Positions 1-8,700 of a stretch of DNA of 64,000 bases are shown here, in pieces. Under the pieces are notes generated by a model. The model saw nothing but the letters and a program-made list of their open reading frames with translations. It searched no databases and was not told where the DNA came from. A program made the position numbers and the translations under genes. Numbering within the stretch: the stretch's first letter is position 1; each line of letters starts with the position of its first letter. Origin of the DNA: Pseudomonadota bacterium (GTDB lineage Bacteria > Desulfobacterota > Binatia > Binatales > Binataceae); the NCBI GenBank assembly GCA_021325355.1, contig JAJPHI010000017.1, forward strand, positions 23,686-87,685. Direction: 5' to 3'.

Positions 1-1536
1 GAAAATCCGCCAGGCGCGGCCGTCCTTACCGATCATCACGGCGGCCTCGGTCGGGCCCCACGAGCCGGCGGCGTACGGGTAAGGGGCGACCGCGGCGACG
101 CTCCAGACATCCAGTACGGTCTGAATCCAGGCCCATGCCGCCTCGACCGTATCGCGGCGCATGAACAGGGTCTGATCGCCGATAATCAAGTCGCGCAGCA
201 GGGTTTCGTAAGCTTCCGGCGAAGCTGTCGAGTTCTGAAAATCGACCTTCACCGGCGCAAGGCGCAAGGGCGATCCGGGCAGCTTCGAGATGATTGTCAG
301 CGAAAGGCCTTCGTCCGGCTGGATCCGGATGGAAAGGACGTTCGGCGCCAGCGTGGGGGTTGGTCGCGAGTTGTAGAGAACGCGCGGCACGCGCTTGAAG
401 AAAATCGCGATCTCGCTGGCGCGCTTGGGCATCCGCTTGCCGGTGCGCAGGTAAAAGGGGACGCCGGCCCAGCGCCAGTTATCGATATAGCACTTGAGCG
501 CGACGAAAGTTTCGGTCATCGAGTCGGGGGCGATGTGTTCCTCGGCCAGATAACCTTTGACCTTTTCGCCGGCGATAAGGCCTTCCTGATACTGGCCGCG
601 GATCACCCAGCGTTCGACGTCCACCGGCTCGAACGGACGCAGCGAGCGGATGACGTCGAGCTTGGAGTCGCGGACGGCGTCGGGCGCGGTGGAACGCGGC
701 GGTTCCATCGCAATCATGCAGAGCACCTGCAGGATGTGGCTCTGCACCATGTCGCGGAGGGCGCCGGCGTGATCGTAGTAGGCGGCGCGGGTGCCGACGC
801 CTTCGTCTTCGGCCACCGTAATCTGCACGTGATCGATGTAGTGCGAGGTCCAGATGGGCTCGAAGATGAGGTTGGCGAAGCGCAGGACCATCAGGTTCTC
901 GACGGTCTCTTTGCCGAGATAATGATCGATGCGAAAGGTCGAATTTTCGTCGAAATATCGGGCCAACTGCTGGTTGATTTCGCGCGCGCTCGCGAGGTCA
1001 TGTCCGATCGGCTTCTCGACAACGACGCGCGTGAACCGATTTGCGGCCGCCGCCGGCATCCCGAGTCCCGCCTCCTGCAGGTTCCGGGCGCAGACTTCGA
1101 TAAAGTTCGGTGGTATCGCGAAATAGAAGATATGGTTGCCGCTGCTGCCGTTTTGCTGATCGATTCGGTCGAGCTGCTCCTTCAATTTCAGATAATCCTT
1201 CGGTTCGGTGAAGGATCCGGAAACGAAGTGCAGTTGGGGAGCGAAGTTGTTCCAGCCCGCTTCGGTAAGGCGACGGCGCGAAAAGCGCTCGATGCCGTCG
1301 CGGGCGAACTTGCGATAGCCGTCGTCGTCGAGCGACTCGATCGAGAAACCGACGATCGCGAACTGCGGGGGCAGGCCGCCTTCGAGCGCAAGGTTATAGA
1401 GCGCGGGCAGCAGCTTTTTGTGGCTCAGGTCGCCGGCGCCGCCCAGGATTACCAGGGTGCACGGATCGTTTTTCCCTTGCCCAGCGGATTTGCCCGATGA
1501 TGCGGCGCCGCGTACCGGCGAGATAAGTCCGGCCAT
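1..1536 (-). CDS. zwf: Glucose-6-phosphate dehydrogenase (3' end cut by window edge)
   Basis: Oxidises glucose 6-phosphate to 6-phosphogluconolactone with NAD(P)+, the first step of the oxidative pentose phosphate or Entner-Doudoroff route in the cytoplasm. The ORF track shows only shadows here because the frame has no stop inside the window. My minus-strand reading starts at ATG 1536, behind a strong GGGAGG ribosome site. The N-terminal nucleotide-binding motif GGAGDLS lies near residues 32-38 and the substrate-binding signature RIDHYLGKET near residue 201. The 512 codons present end in SWGPTEA...GRAWR, the usual C-terminal end of the family, so only a few residues should be missing. The next minus-strand gene upstream (qor) ends 111 bases away. 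Confidence 0.95.
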   Translation of the reverse strand, partial: MAGLISPVRGAASSGKSAGQGKNDPCTLVILGGAGDLSHKKLLPALYNLALEGGLPPQFAIVGFSIESLDDDGYRKFARDGIERFSRRRLTEAGWNNFAPQLHFVSGSFTEPKDYLKLKEQLDRIDQQNGSSGNHIFYFAIPPNFIEVCARNLQEAGLGMPAAAANRFTRVVVEKPIGHDLASAREINQQLARYFDENSTFRIDHYLGKETVENLMVLRFANLIFEPIWTSHYIDHVQITVAEDEGVGTRAAYYDHAGALRDMVQSHILQVLCMIAMEPPRSTAPDAVRDSKLDVIRSLRPFEPVDVERWVIRGQYQEGLIAGEKVKGYLAEEHIAPDSMTETFVALKCYIDNWRWAGVPFYLRTGKRMPKRASEIAIFFKRVPRVLYNSRPTPTLAPNVLSIRIQPDEGLSLTIISKLPGSPLRLAPVKVDFQNSTASPEAYETLLRDLIIGDQTLFMRRDTVEAAWAWIQTVLDVWSVAAVAPYPYAAGSWGPTEAAVMIGKDGRAWRIF

Positions 1537-1647
1537 AAACCTCCCTCAGACGCGATTGGTTGCGCCTGCGCCATCTCAAGGCCTGATTCCAAGCTAGACG
1601 ATACCGGAAAATCGCGAAAGAGCGGCGCCCGGCGCGCGCGAAATCGG

Positions 1648-2625
1648 CTAAACCTTCAGGATGATTTTGCCGAAGTGCTCGCTCGCCTGCATCATCCGAT
1701 GAGCTTCGGCGGCCTGGGCCAGCGGGATTACGGCATGAATCGGCGGGCGGAGGCGTCCGGCTTCGAGAGCGGGACCGAAGCGTTCGAGGAACGCGGTGAC
1801 GATCGCGGCCTTTTCGGCGACGGGACGCGCGCGCAGCGTGGAGCCGAAGATTTTCAGATGGCGGCGCAGGACCGCAGTAAGGTCGATTTCCGTTTTGGCA
1901 CCCTTCATCAGTCCAATCAGGACCAGACGGCCGCTGTGGGCGAGCGCCTCGAGGTTCTGCGCGAGATAGGCAGCACCGATACTGTCAAGGATAACGTCGG
2001 CGCCGCGGTCGTTGGTCGCGGCTTTGACCTTCGGGACGAATGAACCGTCGCGGTAATTGATCGCCACGTCGGCGCCGAAGTGCAGACAGTGTTCGCACTT
2101 GGCAGCGGAGCCCGCGGTGACGAGCGAGCGCGCCGCGGCCTCGCGCAACAACTGAATCGACGCCGTGCCGACGCCGCTGCCGCCGCCATGGACCAGCACG
2201 GTCTCGCCGGCTTGGACGCCAGCCAGCATGAAGAGATTGACGAAAGCGGTCAGGAAGACTTCCGGGATGCCGGCCGCCTCGGCGTCGGAGAGGGTCGGCG
2301 GAACATGCATCGCCGAGCCTTGATCGACCACGGCCTGTGCGGCGTAACCGCCGCCAGCCAACAGTGCCATCGCCCGATCGCCGACCCGCCATCCGGTGAC
2401 TTGCGCGCCCATCGCCGCGACCGTGCCGGCGCATTCGAGGCCGAGCAGCGGCGAGGCGCCCGGCTGCGGCGGATAGAACCCCTGCCGCTGCATCAGGTCG
2501 GCGCGGTTGACGCCGGCATGAGAGACGTTAATCAGAAGATCGTGAGGTCCCGGGAGCGGAGGTGGGACCTCGCCGAGCTGCAGCACCTGCTCATCGCCCG
2601 GACGCTCGATTACGATAGCGCGCAT
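1648..2625 (-). CDS. qor: NAD(P)H:quinone oxidoreductase, zeta-crystallin/PIG3 type
   Basis: A 325-residue zinc-free member of the medium-chain dehydrogenase superfamily, expected to reduce quinones or enones with NADPH. The N-terminal GroES-like domain carries the typical NRADLMQRQG stretch. The Rossmann domain has VLVHGGGSGVGTASIQL, the quinone-reductase form of the coenzyme loop. No cysteine or histidine zinc ligands are visible. The track begins at 2778, but family homology begins at MRAIVIERPG, so ATG 2625 is taken. It lies 43 bases downstream of frdD on the same strand and may be read through from the fumarate reductase operon. Its true substrate cannot be told from sequence. Confidence 0.88.
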   Translation of the reverse strand: MRAIVIERPGDEQVLQLGEVPPPLPGPHDLLINVSHAGVNRADLMQRQGFYPPQPGASPLLGLECAGTVAAMGAQVTGWRVGDRAMALLAGGGYAAQAVVDQGSAMHVPPTLSDAEAAGIPEVFLTAFVNLFMLAGVQAGETVLVHGGGSGVGTASIQLLREAAARSLVTAGSAAKCEHCLHFGADVAINYRDGSFVPKVKAATNDRGADVILDSIGAAYLAQNLEALAHSGRLVLIGLMKGAKTEIDLTAVLRRHLKIFGSTLRARPVAEKAAIVTAFLERFGPALEAGRLRPPIHAVIPLAQAAEAHRMMQASEHFGKIILKV

Positions 2626-2668
2626 CGGTTTTCTCGACGGCCAGGGCGGGAAGCGATCAGGCGCCCGA

Positions 2669-3031
2669 CTAGGGCACCGTAAGCAGCATCCAGAGGGTTG
2701 CGACGGTACCGGCCGCGGCGCCGATGAAGCATACCAGCATGATCGGGAAGTCGAGGGCCCGGACGCCGAGGGCGTCACAGATGGTATCGCGCAGGCGATA
2801 GCCGGCGTGCCAGAAGGCGAAGATCAGCAGGATCGCGAGGTAGATCCGGGTGATGGGATTCTCCAGCAGGGTCAGCATGTGGTGCTGGTCGGGCGTCGGC
2901 ACCCATCCGAGCGGCTGCAATACTCCGGTCAACAGGATGTGGATGGGAAAGAAGAACGCGACCAGGAAACCGCCGGTGCCGAACATCACCCAGCCCAGCG
3001 GACGATTCGAACGACGTGCATGTGCGGCCAT
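2669..3031 (-). CDS. frdD: Fumarate reductase subunit D (membrane anchor)
   Basis: A 120-residue integral membrane protein with three hydrophobic helices (about residues 12-38, 58-80 and 93-118), matching the length and topology of E. coli FrdD. Together with FrdC it anchors the FrdAB catalytic subunits and forms the quinone site. Its ATG directly abuts the frdC stop, with a GGTAGGGG ribosome site inside the end of frdC, so the two are translationally linked. No haem-ligating histidine pattern is obvious, which fits the haem-free type D enzymes. The assignment rests on position as much as on sequence, because these anchors are poorly conserved. Confidence 0.86.
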   Translation of the reverse strand: MAAHARRSNRPLGWVMFGTGGFLVAFFFPIHILLTGVLQPLGWVPTPDQHHMLTLLENPITRIYLAILLIFAFWHAGYRLRDTICDALGVRALDFPIMLVCFIGAAAGTVATLWMLLTVP

Positions 3032-3445
3032 CTAGATTGCCCCTACCAGGAAAAGGCCAACGACGATCGACGCTACAATCCAGGCGCCGAAGTTAGGCGC
3101 CGCCGCCAGTTCGTCCGGGATCGCGCCGCTGCCAGTCATCTGGCGGACGAAGACGCGAGGCACCAGCATGAACCAGGTGACGGCATGAAAGGCGACGAAC
3201 AGCAGGGCGACGGCGTTGAGGATGATAATCAACGGGTTGCTGAGCCAGTGCTCGAAGCGCGCATAAGCCCAGGCGCCGTGTCTGATCGAGCGGATCTGCG
3301 CGAGCATCACCACTGCCCAGTAGGCGGCGAAGACCGAACTGGTCTCGCGAATCATGAATTTAAGGTACGGCCAGCGGTCAAAGAACCAATACGGCGACAT
3401 CCGGGGCCGATAGGTTGCAGGTTGGTAAACCTTGTATTGCGGCAT
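3032..3445 (-). CDS. frdC: Fumarate reductase subunit C (membrane anchor)
   Basis: A 137-residue hydrophobic subunit with three predicted membrane helices (about residues 35-52, 70-95 and 115-137). The N-terminal YRPRMSPYWFFDRWPYLKFM segment resembles the conserved start of E. coli FrdC. It pairs with FrdD to hold the FrdAB dimer on the membrane and to pass electrons to or from menaquinone or ubiquinone. It starts 5 bases after the frdB stop and ends where frdD begins, so all four frd genes form one transcription unit. Confidence 0.88.
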   Translation of the reverse strand: MPQYKVYQPATYRPRMSPYWFFDRWPYLKFMIRETSSVFAAYWAVVMLAQIRSIRHGAWAYARFEHWLSNPLIIILNAVALLFVAFHAVTWFMLVPRVFVRQMTGSGAIPDELAAAPNFGAWIVASIVVGLFLVGAI

Positions 3446-3450
3446 GGGTC

Positions 3451-4236
3451 CTACTTGTTCCCCCAGGGCATCAACCAGGTCTTGAACCAGTCCTTGGTCG
3501 CGTCAATTTTGTATTGTTGGATGGCCATCGACGGATCGACGTGCTTGGGGCAGACCTCCGAGCACTCACCGATCACCGTGCAGTCCCAGATACCGTCGTG
3601 CTGAGAAAGGATATCGGTGCGTTCGGCGGCGCCCTGATCGCGCGAGTCGAGATTGTAGCGTTCGGCCAGGGCGAGCGCGGCCGGACCGGTAAACGACGGA
3701 TCGAGGCCGAAGACCGGGCAGGCCGCGTAACACAACATGCAGTTGATGCAGAGGCTGTATTGTTTGAAGACTTCGAGCTGCGCGGGCGTCTGGATGAATT
3801 CGCGCTTCGGCTGATAGTTGTCCTTGCGCACAATCCATGGACGCACCTTCTGCAGCTTGCCCATGAACTCGTCCATCTCGATCACGAGGTCTTTGACGAC
3901 CGTAAAGTGATCGAGCGGCCCGATCCGCACCGGACCGGGAGCGACGGAGGTCAGCAGGGTTTCACACGTCAGTCGGGGCACGCCGTTGACCATCATGCCG
4001 CAGCTTCCGCAGATGCCCATCCGGCACGACCATCGATAGGCCAGTGAACCGTCAAGATGGTCCTTCACGTAGTTGAGCGCGTCGAGAACCATCCAGTCGG
4101 AGCGCAGCGGCACCTCGAAGCTGTCGTAGGAGGGCTCGGTGTCCTTCTCCGGATGAAACCGGGCGATTTCGAGGACAATCGTCTCGTCAAGGATACCAAT
4201 CGCGCCGGACTGAGCATTTGTGCTCGAAGTTTCCAA
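3451..4236 (-). CDS. frdB: Fumarate reductase iron-sulfur subunit
   Basis: A 261-residue electron-transfer subunit. It has a [2Fe-2S] ferredoxin domain with CRMGICGSCGMMVNG and a C-terminal double-cluster domain with CINCMLCYAACP and CSEVCPKHVDP, which ligate the [4Fe-4S] and [3Fe-4S] centres. The motif order and the PAALALAERYN...SRD stretch are very close to E. coli-type FrdB. The start is a TTG at 4236 behind GAGGTGAGG, and no ATG fits better. It lies 70 bases after frdA. The N-terminus begins with the same five residues as FrdA (METSS), a curiosity without obvious function. Confidence 0.95.
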   Translation of the reverse strand: METSSTNAQSGAIGILDETIVLEIARFHPEKDTEPSYDSFEVPLRSDWMVLDALNYVKDHLDGSLAYRWSCRMGICGSCGMMVNGVPRLTCETLLTSVAPGPVRIGPLDHFTVVKDLVIEMDEFMGKLQKVRPWIVRKDNYQPKREFIQTPAQLEVFKQYSLCINCMLCYAACPVFGLDPSFTGPAALALAERYNLDSRDQGAAERTDILSQHDGIWDCTVIGECSEVCPKHVDPSMAIQQYKIDATKDWFKTWLMPWGNK

Positions 4237-4306
4237 GTTACCTCACCTCAGATCCTGCTGGAATGCGGAGAAATTGGTTGTTCGCATCTCATGGTCAGGG
4301 GACGCG

Positions 4307-6061
4307 TTAATGGTCGCGGCCGTAGATTCGTTCGCCCGGCGGCCAGCGCGTGATGACCACCGGCAGATACTCGATGCGCGGCGGTCCCTCGGCGGAGCGG
4401 GAGGCCAGCGAGTGGCACAGGAAGCGTTGATCGTCGCGCTTGGGGAAGTCGCGGCGCTGATGGGCGCCGCGGGATTCCTCGCGATTGAGGGCGCTGTGCA
4501 CGATGGTTTCGGCAACGTCGAGCATGAAGCCGAGCTCGAGCGCCTGGGTCAGATTGGTGTTGAAGGTGCGCGAATGGTCGTCGATGAGGATATTGGCGAA
4601 ACGCTCCTTCAGCTCGATCAGCTTGTTGGCCGACTCGACCAGCGAGGCGCGTTCGCGGTAGATGCCGCAGCCGCGCTCCATGGTTTTCTGCATCTCCTCG
4701 CGCAGGGTGGCGATCCGTTCCGTCCCGCCGCTCTTCTTCAGGTAGTCGGTTTCGAGGCGATGCTCTTCGTCGGCAGCCTGTGCCAGGAGATGGCTTAGAT
4801 TGCCGTTCGGCGCGCCGTTGCCGATATATTCGACGGCGTGGCGACCGGCGCGGGCGCCGAACACCAGCAACTCGCCGAGCGAATTGGAACCGAGCCGGTT
4901 GGCGCCGTTGATACTGACGCAGGCGGCCTCGCCGGCGGCATACAGACCCTTGAGCGGGGTCGCGCCGTTAATGTCGGTATGCACGCCGCCCATCATGTAA
5001 TGCTGCACAGGGCGGACGGGAATCGGCTCGCGCACGGGGTCGATATTTTCGTACTTGAGGCAGAGCTCGCGCACCATCGGCAGGCGCGTTTCGATTTTGT
5101 GCTCGCCCAGATGACGCAAATCGAGATGGACGTAATCGCCATAGGGGCCGTGGAAGGCGCGACCTTTTTCGAATTCTCCGAAGATCGCCTGGGATACCCG
5201 ATCGCGCGGCCCCAGTTCCATGCTGCGCAGCACCGGCGTCGGCGTCGGCTTGCCGAGGTCGTAATCCTGCAGGAAACGGTAGTTGTCCTTGTTCAGCAGC
5301 CAGCCGCCCTCGGCGCGCGCGGCTTCGGTGATGAGGATTCCGGTAAAGGGCAGACCTGTCGGATGATACTGCACCATCTCCATGTCTTTGAGGGGGGCGC
5401 CGGCGCGATAGGCGAGCGCCATCCCGTCTCCGGTGCAGATGTTCGCGTTGGTGGTGAAGGGGAAGATGCGCCCGAGGCCGCCGGTGCAGATAATCACCGC
5501 TTTGGCCATGATGGCGCGGATGCGCCCGGTGCGCAGCTCGATTGCCACCACGCCGCGCACGGCGCCGTCGTCGGTCAGCAGACGGGTGACGAAATGCTCG
5601 TCGTAGCGCAGGATCGAGGTGTACTTAAGCGAGGTTTGAAAGAGGGTGTGGAGCATGTGGAAGCCGGTCTTGTCGGCGGCGAACCACGTGCGCATCTTTT
5701 TCATGCCGCCGAACGGGCGCACCGCGACGCGACCGTCGGGCTGGCGGCTCCAGGGGCATCCCCAGTGTTCGAGCCGCAGGAGCTCCTTGGGGATTTCGTT
5801 GCAGAAATACTCGATAGCGTCCTGATCGCCGAGCCAGTCACTGCCGGAGACGGTATCGTAGCATTGCTCGTCGATCGTATCGTCGTCACCGGCGACGCCG
5901 GCCGCGCCGCCCTCCGCCGATACGGTATGGCTGCGCATCGGATAAACCTTGGACACCATCGCGATATCGGCCCCCGGCATCGCCTCCGCTATCGCAATCG
6001 CGGCCCGCAAGCCGGCGCCGCCGCCGCCAATCATCAGTATGTCGTGCGAAGAGGTTTCCAC
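4307..6061 (-). CDS. frdA: Fumarate reductase flavoprotein subunit
   Basis: The 584-residue catalytic subunit that interconverts fumarate and succinate on a covalently bound FAD. The dinucleotide motif [10 protein letters not shown] is near residue 12. The flavinylation histidine lies in [11 protein letters not shown] (His45, the same position as in E. coli FrdA). The [16 protein letters not shown] and [10 protein letters not shown] blocks of the substrate site are all present. The C-terminus ends in the family pattern PPGERIYG. The start is GTG 6061 with GGGAGAA six bases upstream. It is the first gene of frdABCD, with a promoter just before it. It could act as succinate dehydrogenase, since no separate sdh operon is in this window. 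Confidence 0.95.
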   Translation of the reverse strand: METSSHDILMIGGGGAGLRAAIAIAEAMPGADIAMVSKVYPMRSHTVSAEGGAAGVAGDDDTIDEQCYDTVSGSDWLGDQDAIEYFCNEIPKELLRLEHWGCPWSRQPDGRVAVRPFGGMKKMRTWFAADKTGFHMLHTLFQTSLKYTSILRYDEHFVTRLLTDDGAVRGVVAIELRTGRIRAIMAKAVIICTGGLGRIFPFTTNANICTGDGMALAYRAGAPLKDMEMVQYHPTGLPFTGILITEAARAEGGWLLNKDNYRFLQDYDLGKPTPTPVLRSMELGPRDRVSQAIFGEFEKGRAFHGPYGDYVHLDLRHLGEHKIETRLPMVRELCLKYENIDPVREPIPVRPVQHYMMGGVHTDINGATPLKGLYAAGEAACVSINGANRLGSNSLGELLVFGARAGRHAVEYIGNGAPNGNLSHLLAQAADEEHRLETDYLKKSGGTERIATLREEMQKTMERGCGIYRERASLVESANKLIELKERFANILIDDHSRTFNTNLTQALELGFMLDVAETIVHSALNREESRGAHQRRDFPKRDDQRFLCHSLASRSAEGPPRIEYLPVVITRWPPGERIYGRDH

Positions 6062-6097
6062 GCTGTTCTCCCGCTCAGGCCGTAGCGCCGATCCGGC

Positions 6098-6128
6098 ATT
6101 AAATACGCTAACTGCCTGCGCTTCTCAA
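6098..6128 (-). promoter_or_regulatory. Sigma-70-type promoter of frdABCD
   Basis: On the minus strand TTGAGA (6123-6128, five of six consensus bases) is followed after 17 bases by TATTTA (6100-6105). The overlapping TTTAAT (6098-6103) is a closer -10 at 19-base spacing. The predicted transcript would start about 30 bases before the frdA GTG. It sits in the 228-base divergent gap between frdA and the plus-strand gene at 6290. Confidence 0.55.
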
Positions 6129-6289
6129 TATCAGACCAGCTTTAGCCGACCGGCTGCCGAAACAAAACCGTCGGCATCGGGGAATATCGCGAATTGTCGC
6201 CGACCCGACAAGCCTCGCGCTTTCGCCGCGCTTGCGGGGGCCGGGCTTTTCTTTGAAGATTCCCCATGAGTTTCAGGGAGGAAAGACTA

Positions 6290-6979
6290 ATGGCCGAACG
6301 CCTGTTGCGCCCCGATGAAATTGCCGAGATGGAAAAGCTCAGCGTCGATCGCGTGATCGAGGCGATCGACGCCGGCGACAAGGAGGCCGCCAAAAAGCTC
6401 GCGCAGCGGATGTACAACGAGTTTCTCAGCATGCACGATCTTTATCGCAACTGGGCCGCCGCCACCTTGAGCTTTATCGGCAGGCGCTTCGGCGATCAGG
6501 CGCTCGAGGAGGCGATGGATGCGGGGGTCAAATCGTGGTGGCTACCGAACCTCGAGAAGATGCCGCAGGGCGATGACGCAGCGGCGTTGCGCGCCCGCGT
6601 CAAGATGTTCGTTGCGGGTCTGCGCGCCCATCTGATGCCGCTCCATATCGAGGAAGACGACGAGAAGATCGTTCTGCAGATGCGGCCGTGTGGCAGCGGC
6701 GGGCGCTTAATACTCGAAGGCAAGTACGAGGGGCCGGAAGCGTTGCTGACGGTCAAGGGCAAGCAGCTTTTAACCTATGGGCGGGAGGAATTTCCGGTCT
6801 ATTGCGCGCACGAGCCGATCATGGAGCTGCAGGATATCAAGGCGCACGGCGCGCCGTTCGTGGTAATCGAACCGGCAGCCGAGCTCGGCCGGCAGCACTG
6901 CAACTTCATCATCTACAAGGACAAGAGCAAGATCCCGGCGAAGTATTACGAGCGGCTCGGTTTGAAGAAACCGGAGTAG
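6290..6979 (+). CDS. Conserved protein of unknown function
   Basis: A 229-residue soluble protein I cannot name. The N-terminal half is helical and charged (KEAAKKLAQRMYNEF). The C-terminal half has features suggesting a small-molecule or metal site: MPLHIEEDDEKIVLQMRPCGSGG, VYCAHEPIMEL and HCNFIIYKDK, giving three Cys and several His in conserved-looking settings. There is no signal peptide or membrane segment. The track starts at 6266, but AGGGAGGAAAG lies five bases before ATG 6290, which is preferred. It is transcribed alone, divergent from frdA and convergent with the aldo/keto reductase. The overall look recalls cytosolic accessory proteins near CoA-ester metabolism, but that is only an impression. 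Confidence 0.7.
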   Translation: MAERLLRPDEIAEMEKLSVDRVIEAIDAGDKEAAKKLAQRMYNEFLSMHDLYRNWAAATLSFIGRRFGDQALEEAMDAGVKSWWLPNLEKMPQGDDAAALRARVKMFVAGLRAHLMPLHIEEDDEKIVLQMRPCGSGGRLILEGKYEGPEALLTVKGKQLLTYGREEFPVYCAHEPIMELQDIKAHGAPFVVIEPAAELGRQHCNFIIYKDKSKIPAKYYERLGLKKPE

Positions 6980-6985
6980 CGGTGA

Positions 6986-7016
6986 GGCGGGGGCGAGGCA
7001 CCCGTCGCCCCCCGCC
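6986..7016. terminator. GC-rich hairpin between convergent genes
   Basis: GGCGGGGGCGA (6986-6996) pairs with TCGCCCCCCGCC (7005-7016) with one bulged C and an 8-base loop. It lies between the stops of the gene at 6290-6979 and the minus-strand aldo/keto reductase. There is no U-tract on either side, so it may terminate only weakly or protect 3' ends. Confidence 0.4.
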
Positions 7017-7032
7017 ACTCCGGTGAGCCGGA

Positions 7033-8046
7033 TCAGCGGACCATGCGGCGCCCGCTCGGTTGTTCGTGCCCGATAATCGGGTGCGGGACGTAGGGTTTTT
7101 CCAACTCCGCGACCTCTTCGGCGGTCAGCTTGATTTCGACCGCGTCGAACAGTTCCTTGAGGTGGTGCGTTTTGGTCGCGCCGATGATCGGCGCGGTCAC
7201 GCCGGGGGCCTGCAGGATCCAGGCGCAGGCCACTTGTGTCGCGCTGATCCCACGCGCGCGGGCAATCTTGATGGCGGCCTCTGCCACGGCGACTTCGTCG
7301 GGCCGCTGATACATCGCGCGCCCGAAGGCATCGGTTTCCGCGCGTTTGGTCTTGGCACCCTCCTGATGGGCAAAGAAGCCGCGTGCCAGCGGACTCCACG
7401 GGATCAGCGCCACGCCCTGATCGATGCAGAGCGGAATCATTTCGCGCTCCTCTTCGCGATAGATCAGGTTGTAGTGGTTCTGCATCGCGACGAACCGGTG
7501 CCAGCCGTGCTCTTTGGCGGTGAACAGGGCCTTGGCGAACTGCCAGGCCGCCATGCTGGAGGCGCCGAGGTAGCGGACCTTGCCGTCGCGCACGAGCTGA
7601 TCGAGCGCGTCGAGGGTCTCTTCGAGCGGCGTCGTGAAGTCCCATCGATGGATCTGGTAGAGATCGATGTAATCCATCCTGAGGCGCCGCAACGAGTTTT
7701 CGCAGGCTTCGATAATGTGCTTGCGGCTGAGGCCGCGGCGGTTCGGCCCGGGGCCCATCGCGCCGTGGCACTTGGTGGCGACGACGATATCGTCCCGCGA
7801 GGCCATCTCGTTCAGCCAGCGGCCGGTGATTTCCTCGCTCGCGCCGACCGAATAAACGTCGGCGGTGTCGAAGAAATTGACCCCTGCATCGAGGGCGACG
7901 GCGAAGTGCTCGCGGGCCTCGTCGGCGCCGAGCGCCCAGTCGCGCGGCATCGCCCATTGTGGCTGCGGTCCGCCGCCATAGGTCATGCATCCGAGGCAGA
8001 TGCGCGAAACGGTTATGCCAGTGTTGCCGAGTTTTGTGTATTCCAT
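7033..8046 (-). CDS. Aldo/keto reductase
   Basis: A 337-residue TIM-barrel NADPH-dependent carbonyl reductase. It shows the family signatures: GVNFFDTADVY with the catalytic Asp and Tyr, a downstream catalytic Lys in VVATKCHG, YIDLYQIHRWD with the catalytic His, and a C-terminal APIIGATKTHHLKE cofactor loop. The length is typical of AKR families 9-13. The track extends to 8241, but homology begins at MEYTKLGNTGITVS, so ATG 8046 with an upstream AGGAAG is used. It is divergent from the SnoaL-like gene at 8219. The substrate is unknown. Confidence 0.92.
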   Translation of the reverse strand: MEYTKLGNTGITVSRICLGCMTYGGGPQPQWAMPRDWALGADEAREHFAVALDAGVNFFDTADVYSVGASEEITGRWLNEMASRDDIVVATKCHGAMGPGPNRRGLSRKHIIEACENSLRRLRMDYIDLYQIHRWDFTTPLEETLDALDQLVRDGKVRYLGASSMAAWQFAKALFTAKEHGWHRFVAMQNHYNLIYREEEREMIPLCIDQGVALIPWSPLARGFFAHQEGAKTKRAETDAFGRAMYQRPDEVAVAEAAIKIARARGISATQVACAWILQAPGVTAPIIGATKTHHLKELFDAVEIKLTAEEVAELEKPYVPHPIIGHEQPSGRRMVR

Positions 8047-8218
8047 GCTTCCTACATAGCGAGTCTGCGCACGGAGGCAAGTCCTTGAGGCAAGCGAAAT
8101 TGACAAACGGCAAGTGAGCTTGCGGCGGGCGGACCCGACCACGGCCGCGACCACCGGTGTCCTATTGTGTCGGCGCGGTTTCCGGCGCAGAGTTGGCTTG
8201 GGCTTTAAGGGTAAAATC

Positions 8219-8629
8219 ATGTCCGACCGCGAAGCCGTCATCGCCGCGAATCAGGCGTTCTATCGCGCCTTCGAGTCGCTCGAACTCGAGACCATGGAGG
8301 CGGTGTGGCTGCGCGATCCCAAAATCGTCTGCATCCATCCCGGCTGGCGATCGCTCAGCGGATGGGGCCCGGTGATGCAGAGCTGGGAGCGCATTTTTCA
8401 AAGCACCTTCGAAATGAAGTTCGCGGTGCGGGAACTCGAACTCCTGCAAAATGGCGACCTCGCCGTGGTTTTGTGTGAAGAGAATCTGACCCAGCGCGGC
8501 TACGACGGGATTGCACGATCGACCGTTCTTGCCACGAATGTGTTCGAACGCGTCGGTCAGAAATGGATGCTGGTGATGCATCACGGGTCGCCGGTAATGC
8601 AGCCGGCGGAAGAGCCGCCGTTGCAGTAG
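8219..8629 (+). CDS. SnoaL/NTF2-like fold protein (DUF4440 type)
   Basis: A 136-residue cone-shaped NTF2-fold protein. The opening AVIAANQAFYRAFESLELETMEAVW and the CIHPGWRSLSGW segment are typical of nuclear-transport-factor-2 or SnoaL-like proteins, which bind or isomerise small hydrophobic ligands. The C-terminal strand WMLVMHHGSP closes the barrel. The track start at 8114 is not supported. ATG 8219 has an AGGG nine bases upstream and begins the homologous region. No catalytic residue can be assigned. Confidence 0.78.
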   Translation: MSDREAVIAANQAFYRAFESLELETMEAVWLRDPKIVCIHPGWRSLSGWGPVMQSWERIFQSTFEMKFAVRELELLQNGDLAVVLCEENLTQRGYDGIARSTVLATNVFERVGQKWMLVMHHGSPVMQPAEEPPLQ

Positions 8630-8700
8630 CGCGCGGTCATCGAAGCGTCCGCAAGGGGCGGTGAGCTCGCCGCAACGGCGCGCCGCGCTGACGCTCGCGC

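Noticed and set aside
535-1500. 321-codon plus-strand ORF
   Set aside because: Antisense to zwf, which is not listed in the track because it runs off the left edge. The minus-strand translation shows all the G6PDH signatures.
4838-6085. 415-codon plus-strand ORF over frdA
   Set aside because: Shadow caused by GC-rich codon structure of frdA. It has no recognisable domain.
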